NCBI GenBank assembly: GCA_034359265.1
Contig: CP136891.1
Location: 62,410,001 to 62,474,000, forward strand
Direction of reading: 5' to 3'
Length of the DNA stretch: 64,000 nt
Origin: Canna indica
Lineage: Eukaryota > Streptophyta > Magnoliopsida > Zingiberales > Cannaceae
Shown: positions 35,700 to 47,175 of the stretch, piece after piece
How positions within the stretch are numbered: the stretch's first letter is position 1
Layout: every line of letters starts with the position of its first letter
The notes under the pieces: model-generated
The model's database searches: none
What the model saw: the letters and a program-made list of their open reading frames with translations, nothing else
What the model was told of the DNA's origin: nothing
Program-made: the position numbers and the translations under genes

Positions 35700-37928
35700 T
35701 TGAGATTCTAAAATTAGTTTTCATGAAGCATAAAGATCTCAACTCAAGGGATGAAAATATACATACAAATGAGACTAATTAATACATGATATCATAGAAT
35801 GCTAAACATAATCTAGAACTAAAAATCATGTATCAAATTCAAGTAATGATATTTCCAAGTATCAGTCAAGGAGTCAAAAATCATTTTAGAAATGATTTTT
35901 CTCTCTAAAATATTTGAACGATACCAAAAGTGAATTCAAAGTATCTTACTTGAAGTCTCATTCGAAGATTGGACCAAAAATTAAAGTATCGGAAAAATGA
36001 ACATTTGGAAAGAACGATACTTTAAAGTTTTAAAATCCAATTTCAAAAACCCATATCAAATTATATTCTTACTGAAAATTTTTGAAATTTTTACTGAAGA
36101 AACTAGATTTTTCAGAGAACATGTGGTTTCAAGAATCATCGAAAAATCAATTTTTTGCTTTTTTCTAAAAATAACTGAAATCTAGTGACATTTTCGTAAA
36201 TATTAGCTATTTATTCAAAAGTTCTCAGTTTTCATTCAAACTTTTCAGATATCTAGATATAATCATTTAAAGTCTGTTTATCAAGTTTGAAATGAAAATG
36301 ATGTCATTTGATCAAAATTTCACTTTAGCAAGATTTTATTAAAAAAACAAGCATGGTATCATGAGATTGCTAAGTATCAAATTTTAACATTTACTCATGA
36401 TTTTTCAAATTAAACATATGGACACCTAACATGAGTAAATCTAAACATATTTGTAAAGTTTTGACCTAAAATGAAGTTTCTAAGTCAATTTGTTGACTTA
36501 GATCAACTCTACTGAACTTTAGGTCTCCTAAAGTGAAGTTGTTATCAATTTATCCATTTTCTCATGATTTTTCAATTTTAATCACATGGAAGCAAATCAT
36601 GAGTGCACTCAAACATGTTTACCATGTTTCAACTTAAAATGAAGTCTCTAAGATAAAATTCTACCTATGACACATTTCATTCAAACAAGATTTCATGAAG
36701 CCTAAGTATCAAAATTTTATCTACTCATGAGATTTCAATCAATTATCATGCAAGATCATTCATGAGCATAGAGAAATTATTTGACCAAGAAAATAGAGGT
36801 GTTATGCAAGAATTTTACCAAAATGAAACTCATACCTCATTTCTTGAGAAATTCCAAAATTTCACTTTCTTTCCATTTTCCTTTAGCCTTCTAAATTTGC
36901 CACCTTCTCAATTTGCAAGTAGGCTTCATCAGTATCATAATGAAATCACATACTAAATAGCAAGCTAACTTACTAAATAGCAAAGGGCCAATGCAAGTTT
37001 CATTTAAAAATCTCAACATATGCTAGATAGTAGAAATTCATTTTAAAGGAGTTATCATGATATCAAAATGAATCAAAGAGATCTTAAGATATGAAATATT
37101 TGAAGAATAAGATCTCTAAGCATGTTTAACTATTTTGGACTTAAAAGAAGGTCTCTAGTATCAACCTAGACCAAGTTTTATTTAATAAAATTTGCCTAAG
37201 TGCTAAATTCTACATACTCATGAGAATTCAAGGGTTTAACATGCAATTCTAATCATGACTATAGAGACATAATTTAAGCTTAAACATTGAAGTATAACAC
37301 TAAGATTTTGAATTTATCGAAGTTATACCTTATACTTGAAAATTTAGCCAAACTAATCTTTTTCATTCTAGTTAGCCTTCCATTTAACCATAGATTTAAC
37401 TTGCATGAGGAAATCATTGGTACATAATGGCATAATTATTTCAAGCAAATTAATCATTCTAGATAGCAAAGTAAGCATAAAAAATTTCATTCAAAATCCA
37501 ACTTTGCTAAATAGTTCAAAATTCGTTTTAAATAAAATCAAGTCATACCAAAATGAATTTTTAAGAGATCACAAAAATAATAAATATGAAAACATGATCT
37601 ATAACCCTTCCTGTTGGTTGCAAACCGAAAGGCCACAATGAGCCTACGATTTAGAATCGCAAGGTCGCTTAGGCCCATTACAAGCCACTTAGGTCTCTAA
37701 AGAGATCGGAAATCAAAAATAAAAAACCATTTTAGTAAAATCGTATTAAGAGCGGATAAGATCAACTCAAATCAATCGAGTATCATAAAACTCCAACTTA
37801 AATGAATTCAAATAAAGTAAAGGAGATGATACCAAGTTTACTTAGATGTCAATATCCATACCTTTGGCATCATGATGGTTTGAAGTTGCAACCAAATAGA
37901 GATTTTTTATTTGAATCCAAGGTCAACT
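35700..37928 (-). repeat. AT-rich filler with degenerate repeats, no pol
   Basis: The sequence has no integrase, reverse transcriptase or RNase H similarity. Blocks resembling CTCATGATTTTTCAA ... CATG ... ATCATGAGT followed by ACTTAAAATGAAGTCTCTAAG recur near 36398, 36560, 36722, 37130 and 37219, suggesting a decayed repeat of about 160 bp. It occupies the place where pol would be. Confidence 0.6.
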
Positions 37929-39320
37929 TCAATGTTCTATTTCCCATTCATACTTGTGTGGTAGCCCCCCTACAAAAGAACAAGACAATTTTGGTACCCA
38001 AATGACTTTGGATCCTTGGGGGTTAGTAGGCTTAGGTATCCAAAGTGTCTTAACAACACTAGGGTTCACTTTAAAAGCACAATCATAAATTACATGCCCA
38101 TACATGCCACAACAAAAGCAATGACCATGGAATTCTTTCTTTTTACCACTCTTATGATCATGAGGTCTAATGTTAGAATGATTGGCATGAGAAACATGAT
38201 GAGCATTAGCATTCTTAGATGGAATATTTTTCTTCCTAGGATTTCTAAAAGATGAAGCATGTGATAAATTACTAGTTTTCCTACTCAAGAAAGCAACCTC
38301 ATTTTTTAAATCATTAATGAATTTATGTAAAGCTTGTATTTGAGATTTCAACATAAGATTTTCCTTATTGATTTTTGAGTTTTCATTTTTCAAAATCTCA
38401 TTCTCAATTTTGAAACCATTTTTTAAGTTTTCATTTTTGAGCTTTAAGTCCTTAAGCTCAAGTTTCAACATATAATGACAAGGATCAAATGAGCTAGATT
38501 TCAATTTCTCATTTTCTAATTCTAGAGCATGCATATGTGTACTAAGTCTAGAATTCTCATTTTTAATCATTTTGTTTTCCTTATCTTTTTTCAAGAGCAA
38601 GGCATACATGTTTTTATACTCATCCATCAATTCATCAAAATCATGAGAGCTAGATGAGTTAATACTATCATTATTATTAACATGACTAGAAGGAATGGAG
38701 TATACCTCATTGTTATTATTCACGAGGCATTCTTTTGAGATGGTTTCATAGTCATGACAAGAGGATGCTTCACTTGAGTGGAATGAGGATGTGAAAGCAT
38801 TCAACCTCTTCTTTGTCTTGTTCTTCATAGTAGGGCAATTCTTCTTCACATGCCCTTTTTCTTTGCACACATGGCAAATCACATTCCTTTTCTGATTTTT
38901 AGTGCTCCTATGACAAGAGGCACTATGGGCTTCAAAAACCATATTAGTATTGGGTGGATGACAATTTTCATCACTCCCCTCATCAAACGTATTGAGCTCT
39001 TCGGTTTTTGCATAATTATAAAGCATGTTTAAGGTAGCCCAAATATCGAATGCGGAAGTACAATGCATGATCTTTTCAAATACATTATTTTTCAAAGAAC
39101 AAAATATGCAATTTGTAGCTTAAGAATTTAATTCAAACATATTAATTTGTTTTTGAGTCCATGCATTCATGTTTTCCTTAGGTTCAATATATTGGATTTT
39201 TACCATGTTAAAAATACCTAAACCTTGAGTCTTTAGAAAGGTGTACATCCTAGACTTCCAAAGATCAAAGTTCGAGGCATCAAACCTAGGAGGTGAAGAT
39301 GCTAAACCCTTTAGAGCCAT
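37929..39320 (-). pseudogene. Sirevirus-like gag, one in-frame stop
   Basis: The frame starts MALKGLASSPPRFDASN at 39320, the usual copia gag opening (FDxxNFDLWKSRMYTFL). A TAA at 39120-39122 interrupts it, and the same frame then runs open to 37929 (388 codons from the next ATG), giving about 463 codons in all. It contains a capsid region (FDIWATLNMLY), two zinc knuckles of C-x2-C-x4-H-x4-C form (CHVCKEKGHVKKNC and CFCCGMYGHVIYDC), and between them a long asparagine/glutamate/lysine-rich coiled coil (MLKLELKDLKLKNENLK). It ends with NPQGSKVIWVPKLS, as in Sirevirus gag. Reading through or correcting one codon would be needed for full-length product. Confidence 0.85.
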
Positions 39321-39373
39321 TTTCCGGATCGAGAGACAATGTAGAGGAGATGATGAAATCTCAATCTATGACC

Positions 39374-39388
39374 CGCTCTGATACCAAT
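39374..39388 (-). other. Primer binding site (initiator tRNA-Met)
   Basis: On the minus strand TTGGTATCAGAGC lies immediately inside the 5' LTR. It is complementary to the 3' end of plant initiator tRNA-Met, the usual copia primer. Confidence 0.9.
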
Positions 39389-40737
39389 TATTGGGTGAAA
39401 CAGCCACACTAGAGGGGGGGTGAATAGTATGTTAACTAAATCTATTTGTCTAATTCTGTTTTTAATCGTTTCTTACAACTTAGGCAATTTATAATTCAAT
39501 GACTAAATGCGGAAGCGAGTAATGAAGATAAACAATGAATACACAAAGAGAACAATGCTAACACAGTTGTTTATAGTGGTTTAGCCCCAATGTCTACTCC
39601 ACTACCTAAGCACCCCGCTTAGAATTTCCAAACTAGCTTTACTAGATTATCTTATTTCCTTTACAATGAGGATGTTTTCACCGAAGAGTCTCCGCTCTCA
39701 CACCGAAGACACTTCCACACCCGGAAGTCTCTGCCTTCCTACCGAGAGTACTCTCCCACCTCAATCCTAAGGACAACAAGAACTAATCCTAGCAAACTAT
39801 ATTTACACCGGTGGATTTAAACCTTAAACACCAAGGTTACCATCCAATTTTAAGACCTAACAACCTAGGTCTTCATAAGCTCAAATACAATGAAATAAAT
39901 CATAAAAATACACAAATGATGGAGCAAATAAATAATACAACAAATACTTAGCTCCAAACACGAGTTTTAGTTCCTCTTGATGCCTCAATGATGAATCGTT
40001 CAAAGCTTGAAGGCAAGATTAAGGATGTATCATGGAAACTAGGGTTATCAAAGGGATGACTCAAGAAATGCTTTGAGAATGATCAAGAATGGCTCAATGG
40101 AAGCTTAGATGAAGGGTGAAAGGCTTGCTAAGGCTTCTATTTATAACCCTTGAGGAGATGGGATGAAAACATGCGGCTCAACGGGCGGAAAACTAGCCAT
40201 TTCATTCGTCCGGTCGATGGCCAGTCGATCGACCAAAAGCAAACTGCCGCTTTTTGACACACTTCGATCGATCGATCGAATTGACTACTGCCAGTTTTTG
40301 ACACCATTCGGTCGACTGAAGTAGCCACTGCCAATTTTTGGCATTGTTCGGTCGACCGAATTGGCTACTGCCAATTTTTGACTACATTCGGTCGACCAAA
40401 TCTAGACTGAACTTGATTTTTTCAGCCTTCTTCTTGTGCACTTCATTTCCGAGTTCCGGCCTTCAACATGCATCAACTTGGAGAGCTTTTCATGTGTTCT
40501 TTAGACTCGTCTAAAATGTCTTTGGTGCACACGTCGAACTTCGAGAGATTTCCACGACGAACCCTAACGCGCCAATCTATGTCCTTCCGATTTTCCGATT
40601 TCTCCGATATTTTTAATCGAGGACATCGAGCACTAACCGATATGGAACCTGAAAATATTTCTCAATGAAATATTAGTTCCATGTTTGTTATCATCAAAAC
40701 CGAGATTAAGGTCAAGGTAGAAAACCTTAGGCCAACA
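39389..40737 (-). repeat. 5' LTR of the gag-only element
   Basis: This 1349-bp LTR begins (element orientation) TGTTGGCCTAAGG at 40737. The inner end has TA in place of the TG seen at 34069. A palindromic cluster at 40205-40400 is shorter than in the other LTR. Confidence 0.9.
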
Positions 40738-41129
40738 CCTTCTCCCTTGAAGTGAAGGAGGAGGGTCAGGGCTCCGCGCACCGTGATTTTGGATGATGAA
40801 AATCTACCTCCTCAGGAAATCGTTCCACTGGGGGAGGTTGCGGTGATGGTGTCAGCAGTGATGCAACTTCTCACGATGGTCATCACCTTATGCCTGGTTT
40901 CGTGCCTGACTTGCTTGAGGGGGCCGACACGACGTGTCACATTAAGGCTCAGTTTCTCCAACTGGCCAGTCTGGCAAAAAGACTAGTGGGAGAGAAGTTG
41001 TTTGTGCTGGAGAAGTCCGAGGCTCGGGAGGTCGAGTCTCTGAAGATGTCCGAGATGGGGAAGGCCCTCAAGGCGAAGTACAATGAGATCAGGATTCTTA
41101 ATGTTGTTGTTACTGAATTCGTAGCTAAA
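40738..41129 (+). pseudogene. Transposase_28-type reading frame, middle part
   Basis: This continues the reading frame interrupted at 34068. From 40890 it reads PGFVPDLLEGADTTCHIKAQFLQLASLAKRL, then EKSEAREVESLKMSEMGKALKAKYNEIRI, a helical coiled-coil region typical of the second half of these antisense gypsy proteins. It is cut by the LTR at 41130. Confidence 0.65.
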
Positions 41130-42663
41130 TTTTGGCCTAAGGTTTTCAACATTGATCTTAATCTCGATTTTGATGATAACAAACATGGAACTAGTGTTTT
41201 TATGGAGAAATATTTTTATGTTCTAAGTCGAGTAGCGCACGACGTCCCCGATCGAAAAAATCTGAGAAATCAGTAAGGACGCTCGTTGATGCTCGAATTT
41301 CGTCGAAAAGATAGAGTTTAGGTTTAGGGTGTCTAGCATGTGCTCTAAATCCTCATTATAATGTAAAAAAACTCAAAAACTAAAACTCGAACCCCAAAAC
41401 ATGAAAACCAAAATAGCCTAGAAATTCTCTAAGCCTAGAGAGCTCCTTGGAGGGCTATATGACTTAGATATTTTTTTGGCACCAAAAGTCCCGATAATTG
41501 TTCATTAGGTAGAAATAAGTTAACGACCTATTTTAAAGAAATTTTTAAAAACCTTTAACCTATCCATATTTGACCTGAAAGATTATAAAATTCTCGGTTT
41601 TCGTAAATTTATACTAGACCGCAAAATTTAGATTTAGATTCTTAAGAATTTTGATTTTCTAGATATTTTTATTGAATTCAAATGGGGGTAATCCTTATTT
41701 AATATTTATGTTTAAAGTTAACTTAAAGTTAAAAAATGTAAATAAGGATTGAAAGATCAGACCTTGTTGAAACTGTCTTCAGTGCAATTTTGATCGAAGG
41801 TCCGATCGAATGGTCGATCGGCCGACCTGCAACCGACAAGCGACCACCTTGAGGCAGAAACCTATAGAACACATCCGATCGAGGTCCGATCGAAGGTCTG
41901 ATTGAATGGTCGGTCGACTAACTCACGACAAACGAGCGACCGACTTGAGGCAGAAACCCACAAAACGTATTCGATCGACGTTCGACCGAAGGTTCGACCG
42001 GCGCTGCAACAGACAAAAAAATAGTTATTTCTATCCATTGTGCTCGAACCTTCAGTGATGTTCTGCCTATAAGAAATCATATGATCCTAAGCTAACCCTT
42101 GATTGAAATATTCTTTATAAACCCTAGCTTTAACCCTCACTTTCTTGATCTTGCCTTTGAGATTAAACTGAGTTATCATCAAGGCATCAAGAGGAGCTAG
42201 GATTCGATGTTTGAGAGCTAAGTTTGTATTGTTTGTTTTGTGGTTTATTTGTTGTAATTTTCAAATTGTGTAAAGATCTAGTGTGTAAATATTAAGTTTG
42301 GTGGTTGCCTTGGTGTATAGGCTTAAATCCATCAGTGTAAACTTAGTTTGCTAGGATTAGTGATTATTTTTCCTTTGGATTGAGGTGGAAGAGTGCTCTC
42401 GATAGGAAGGTGGAGACTTCCGGGTCTGGAAGTGCCTTCGGTGTGAGAAAGGAGACTATTCAGGTAAAAGGTCCTTAGGTAGTGGAGTAGGTATTAGGGC
42501 TGATCACTATAAATCGCATTATTTTAGCATTGATACTATTTGTGTTTGATTACTTTTGTATTCGCTTCCACAATCAAGAATCGTTTAAAATTGGAATTAG
42601 GTTAAGTATTTAGCGAATACACTTATCACCTCGCCTCCTCTAGTGTACGTGATTCGACTTACA
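41130..42663 (+). mobile_element. Solo LTR, Sirevirus-like, in antisense frame
   Basis: The segment starts TTTTGGCCTAAGG (first bases mutated from TGTTGG) and ends GATTCGACTTACA. The body matches 30536-31358 and, in reverse, 54859-56471. Palindromic sequence lies at 41795-42005. No exact target duplication is visible, but coding sense resumes directly on the far side (VAK|VRETCDES). Confidence 0.75.
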
Positions 42664-43060
42664 AAGGTGAGGGAGACTTGCGACGAGTCTGCTGTCCTTA
42701 GAAGAGAAATACTCAGGCTTCACCAGGATACTGATGTTGTGTCCGAGGTTGAGTCCAAGGTGAGGGTTGAGACCGATGCTACCAGGCTGAGAGTGAGAGG
42801 CCTAGAGGGGAGGTGCGAAGGCTTGAGGGCGAGGTCAGCGGCTATAAAGATGAGATCGTATTGCAGCATGTTGCGGGCTTTGAGAGGATGTTGGAGCAAG
42901 CAAAATGTCTCGACTCAGAGATTGACTTCTCGAAAGTCGAGTGGTTCAAAGTGGTTAGGGATGGCACCATGGTTCACCATCGGCCGAGGGGGAGCCTTCA
43001 ACGATTGCCTCTAAGCCGTGCCCTCCTTCGATGATGGCAGCCGAAGTCCTTGAGGAGGAT
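42664..43060 (+). pseudogene. Transposase_28-type reading frame, C-terminal coiled coil
   Basis: The sequence reads VRETCDESAVLRREILRLHQ, then VESKVRVETDATRLRVRGLEG, then a shifted frame with RRLEGEVSGYKDEIVLQHV and AGFERMLEQAKCLDSEIDFSKVEWFKVV. It is the third piece of the antisense gypsy protein, now in two frames. Confidence 0.6.
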
Positions 43061-43849
43061 ATTCCTTCTGCCGCAATCGATGCTTTTATAGTCTCATCTC
43101 GATATGTTTGCTACTTATGGATCGTCTATCCACAGACTGTGTGTTGAATTGCTAACGGCATGTGGCCGGATTGTGAATTGCCGCCCTTCGGGGCTTTTTA
43201 CATTTGCCCTTTTGAGTGTATTTAACATGATCGCCCTTTGTGGGCTCATATGTATGTTCTGGGATGTTTTATTTTCCTACAATATTGCTTGTGCAGTCCT
43301 TTGCATTTTTGGTAATTGTGAGCTGAGTGTTTTGGTGGGTGTCGACGTCCTTTGGTTGGTTAATGCGTACTTGGTTAACGTTGCATGGTTGATAATTAGC
43401 AGGGTTAAAAGGTGCTCTGGCACTTCTCGACAGATGCCGACCAATTAGTGGCCACTTGTGAGAGTAGTAGTCTGCTCTCATTCGGAGGCTGAGTCCCTTT
43501 CATAGGTAGAAAGTAGTTGTTTGCTCGGTGTAGGATTCTTAGGTTTGCCTTCTACCGGAGACATTCATGTCTCGCGCTTAGCCTTGTTCGGGGTTCATCA
43601 CATGGTTGACGACTCTTTTGGAGTTGAGTACAATGTAGGAAGCTATCTTGCCTGAGCTTGGTGTTCTCGGGTGGATAACTACCATGGCCTTTGCTGATAG
43701 ACCTTCGAGCTAGGATAAGATTCTTGTCAAGGCAGGGTTAGGACCAAGGTTACCTATTTGGTAGTTGTCGATCCTCTTCGAAATTGTCAGAGTTTATAAG
43801 CGAAGTTTCTGGGCCAAGCGTAACAGTTCTGAGGTTGGGGGCAGCGATG

Positions 43850-44560
43850 ACTGAGGTCGAGGATCGCGCTTGGGGTAAAGCCGAGCTCGTGGGAAGCATT
43901 AGACAGAACATCGCTTGGGATCGTTGAGGGCATTGGAGTCCAAAAGCGGCAACTAAGGCTGAGGACTACGCTTGGCGTCAAGCCGAGCTCGCGGGAAGTG
44001 TAAGGCAAGACCTCACTTGGGGTCGTTGAGGGTGTTGGAGCCCGAAAGTGACAACTAAGGCTGAGGATTGTGCTTGAGGTCAAGCCGAGCTCAGCGGGGA
44101 GCGTAAGGCAAGACCTCACTTGGGTCGTTGAGGGTGTTGGAGCTTGAAAGCAACGACTGAGGCCGAGGATCGCTCTTGGGGTCAAGCCGAGCTCGCGAGA
44201 AGTGTAAGGTAGGACCTCGCTTGGGGTCGTTGAGGGCGTTGGAGCCCGAAAGTGGAAACTGAGGCCGAGGACCGCTCTTGGGGTTAAGTCGAGCTCGTGG
44301 GGAGTGTAAGGCAAGACCTCGGTTGGGGTCGTTAGCGCTTGAAAGCCTCGACTGAGCCGAGGACCGCGCTTGAGGTCAAGCAGAGCTCACGGGGATTGTA
44401 AGGCAAGACCTCACTTGGGGTAGTCAAGGACATTGGAGCCTAGAAGCAACGAATGATCCCGAGGACCGCGCTTGGGGTCAAGTTGAGCTCATGAGGAGCG
44501 TAAGGTAGGACCTCGCCTCGAGTCGTTGAGGGCGTTGGAGCCCGAAAGCGGCGACGTTAC
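43850..44560 (-). repeat. Tandem array, about 100-bp unit, seven copies
   Basis: The motif CTTGGGGTCAAGCCGAGCTCG recurs near 43868, 43971, 44068, 44174, 44277, 44368 and 44470, spaced 91-106 bp. Each copy also contains GGCGTTGGAGCCCGAAAG and GTAAGGCAAGACCTC. It lies on the downstream side of the minus-strand gag of the second gypsy element, like the 73-bp array at 25436. Confidence 0.85.
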
Positions 44561-45099
44561 TGCCATGAGTCGTAGGTTGTCCGTCCATCACATATAGCAA
44601 GGGAACTGTAAGTTCCCTGAATGCACACACATAGACATGGAGAAAATAAGTATTCTTTATTAAATGAGAAAGAAACAGGTAATACAGTAGAGTTCCTCCG
44701 AACGTGGTGCTTGGTCAACGCATGGTTGGCTTGGGCGAGCCTTTGTTCCTCGGCTTGGCCTAGTTTGCTCTAGCATGCTTCAAGACTACTTGGTACATCG
44801 AGCCTCACCTCGAGAGGGAGGGGCCTTGTGTTCTCCACGTTGTAGAGCTTAGGTGGTGGGTTGACCGAGGTACCTTGCTTTTCAGAGAGGGGTCCCATGC
44901 TCTAGAACCGACATGATTTCTTATCGGAGAGCTGCGTTACACTTTTAGGTTTGGCTCAATGGCATTACACGATGTTCGGACATACTCGTGATCCGAAGTG
45001 TCAGTGGGTTGAGGCCGCTTCTGAACATCCTTGTTTGGATCTAGCTTGGGAGTCCTCGGTTGCTGTCCAACAGAGTCGTGTAGATTTTTATCAATCCTT

Positions 45100-46660
45100 A
45101 AAAGTCAAATTCATATAATAATATTACCAGTGCTTTTATGGTGGGTCTCTGTGGGCGAGCTGTGTCGTTAATTGCCATGATAGCTCGGAGGGATATTTTC
45201 CTAGCTGAACTTGTCTCGCCTCCTCCCGCGAATCCACTGGCTATATGGTCGATGACTCCACGAATCTCATTGGCTAGTCAATTAGTTCTGTCATTGTCTC
45301 GGTGGTCTCCGTGGCGGCCCGGGAGTGTTCTGCTCCAACTTCGAAGTAAGTGGTCATGGCTGTTATGTTCCTCGTTATGGCTTCTTTCATGATCGATATA
45401 GCGGTTGAGTTGTCCTTCCCGAACCAAGTTTTCGATCTAATCTCTTAACACCACGTACTCTTCGGTGTTGTGCCCGTAGGTGTCATGAAATGCACATCTC
45501 TTGCTTTTGTAGGCGTTGGGTGGTACCTTATGCTTCCTAGCATTAATGGGATGCTTGAGAAGCTGCAAGTCGTAGATTTCACGGAGGATGATCTCCCTCT
45601 TTTCATTCATTGGAGTGCATTTCTCATATATGGCGTTGAGCTAGGGTGGTAACTTCCCTCTTTTTCTTTTATCTCGCTCGTGATGATCTCGATCTTCGCC
45701 CTTTTTATTGAGCTTCTTGGCCTTCTTGTCCTCGGCACCATCTTTAGCGATTTGTTTGTCGGCCTTTTTGGCCTCTCGGAGTTCTTTCATCTCCATGTGG
45801 CCTACGGCTCATTCTTGGAACTCGACCATATTCCTTGGTTTGGACAGGGTGATTTGGTTCACAAACTGTCCAAGCTTCAGGTCGTGCTTGATAGAATATA
45901 ACTCGACGTGGGGGTCAATGTTTGGAATCTCGATATCCACAGCATGGAATCTCATCAAGTACTCTATCAACGACTTGTGCTGTCCTTGGTTGATGTAGTG
46001 GATCGAGTCCTCATTCTTGGAGTAGATCCGATATGAGGAGAACTGATTGGTGGAGGCTTGAGAGAGCTCCTGAAAAGTGTGTACTGACCCTGGCAGGAGG
46101 GTGAAGAACTATAGTAGTGTGGTCTTCTCTAAAAAGATGGGGAAAGCTCGACAGAGAATGAAGTCGATTGTGCCGTTGAGGAGCATTATTGACCTAAACA
46201 TCTTCAGGTGAGTGGTCGGTTCACCCGTACCGTCATAAGGATGGAGAGTGGCCGATAATTTGAAATTATCGGGGAGGCGAATTGTGATGATATGTTGGAT
46301 TAAGGGTCCCGAGTCGACGGTGGGGGAAGAAACGACCTCTGTGACCCTTGTTCCCTATTCTTCTCTCTGGTGATGTGTGTGAGAGTCCTCATCTCGAAAA
46401 GCGAAGGTCGGCCTCCCAATTCTTTTGAGGTGACTATTTTCATCATGTTCTGAGCGACGATGCTCATGCTCGGTTGGGTGTTGCTCTCAGAGTGGCGTCA
46501 ACGCCTCGACCTTGATTGGTAACCTTTGGTTTTGTGCTTGGAGATCGTCGATCAAGTGCCATAGCTCTTCTATTGTTTGGTTGGCGGGCACCGAAGCATC
46601 ATTCCTCGCCATGTTAGCATCACTAGATAGCGGGAGAACATTGTTGCTAAGTTGTTGCCT
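45100..46660 (-). pseudogene. Second gypsy gag, decayed
   Basis: In minus orientation the sequence reads NDASVPANQTIEELWHLIDDLQAQNQ near 46600, then LPDNFKLSATLHPYDGTGEPTTHLKMF, LNGTIDFILCRAFP, LLPGSVHTFQELSQ and QGQHKSLIEYLMRFHAVDIEIPN. This is a Tat-type gag capsid with scattered stops. It is followed by a lysine-rich stretch (REAKKADKQIAKDGAEDKKAKK). No protease, RT or integrase follows: the sequence passes to unclear material and then the tandem array at 43850-44560. Confidence 0.75.
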
Positions 46661-46724
46661 ATGTGTAATGAAATTCGCCTGACTCCGGTGTCAACCATGA
46701 TGGGGCAGGTAAGATTTATTCGTC

Positions 46725-47175
46725 CCCACAGTGGGCGTCAAATGTTCTTGGGTGATGCCGGGATGATTCGATCCTTCGCGTCTCTTGGTCCGGTGTGTCT
46801 TCGCAAAGGGGGGCCTGTAAAGACACTCTGACGCTCAAGTAAGAATGAATTCTAAGTGGTGGGTATAGAATTGAAATCGAAATTATACTTGATGTACATC
46901 GTGTTTGTATATAGTGCAGGTTAGGGATGTCTCAAGTAATTATGTCTCCTTGAATCTCGCGAGGATATGTCGAGAATTGGTCGAGGGTTATCCCGAAAAT
47001 ATTGGGTTCATTATTCTTGAATTCTTGATAATTAATGAAGGACGTGGATGTCCTTGTTTGACCAGGTGGAGTTCCGAGTTATGTGGTGTTTGACTTAGTT
47101 TGAGTTTGGCTCATGAATGTGAGTGCTTTTGAGTTGATTCGATCGGATCCAAAGTGCTAGTTCAGTTTATAAAAT
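46725..47175 (-). repeat. 5' LTR and primer site of the second gypsy element
   Basis: On the minus strand TTGACGCCCACTGTGGGG at 46725-46742 is a Tat-type primer binding site. The adjoining 46745-47175 segment is an LTR matching 54371-54840 (shared GATGCTCAAGT, GTATATA-TGCAGG, GGTCGAGGGTTATCCCGAA, ATAATTAATGAAGGA blocks). The outer border is approximate. Confidence 0.65.

Larger units (their letters stand above)
34069..40737 (-). mobile_element. Complete Sirevirus-like LTR element, gag only
   Basis: Two LTRs (34069-35469 and 39389-40737) share termini TGTTGG...CCAACA. They flank a primer binding site matching initiator tRNA-Met, a gag gene and Sirevirus-type polypurine tracts. The 5-bp flanks are CCTTT (34064-34068) and CCTTC (40738-40742). 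There is no pol: about 2.4 kb of AT-rich sequence lies between the gag stop and the polypurine tract. The element is non-autonomous and would need enzymes supplied by a relative. It is inserted in the antisense gypsy reading frame. Confidence 0.9.

Noticed and set aside
41862..42080. Short minus ORF in the LTR at 41130
   Set aside because: It lies in the palindrome zone of a solo LTR. Not a gene.
43787..44314. 175-codon minus-strand ORF with repeated LGLTPRAILGLS
   Set aside because: It is a translation of the 100-bp tandem array whose units happen to stay open. It has no sign of a real protein.
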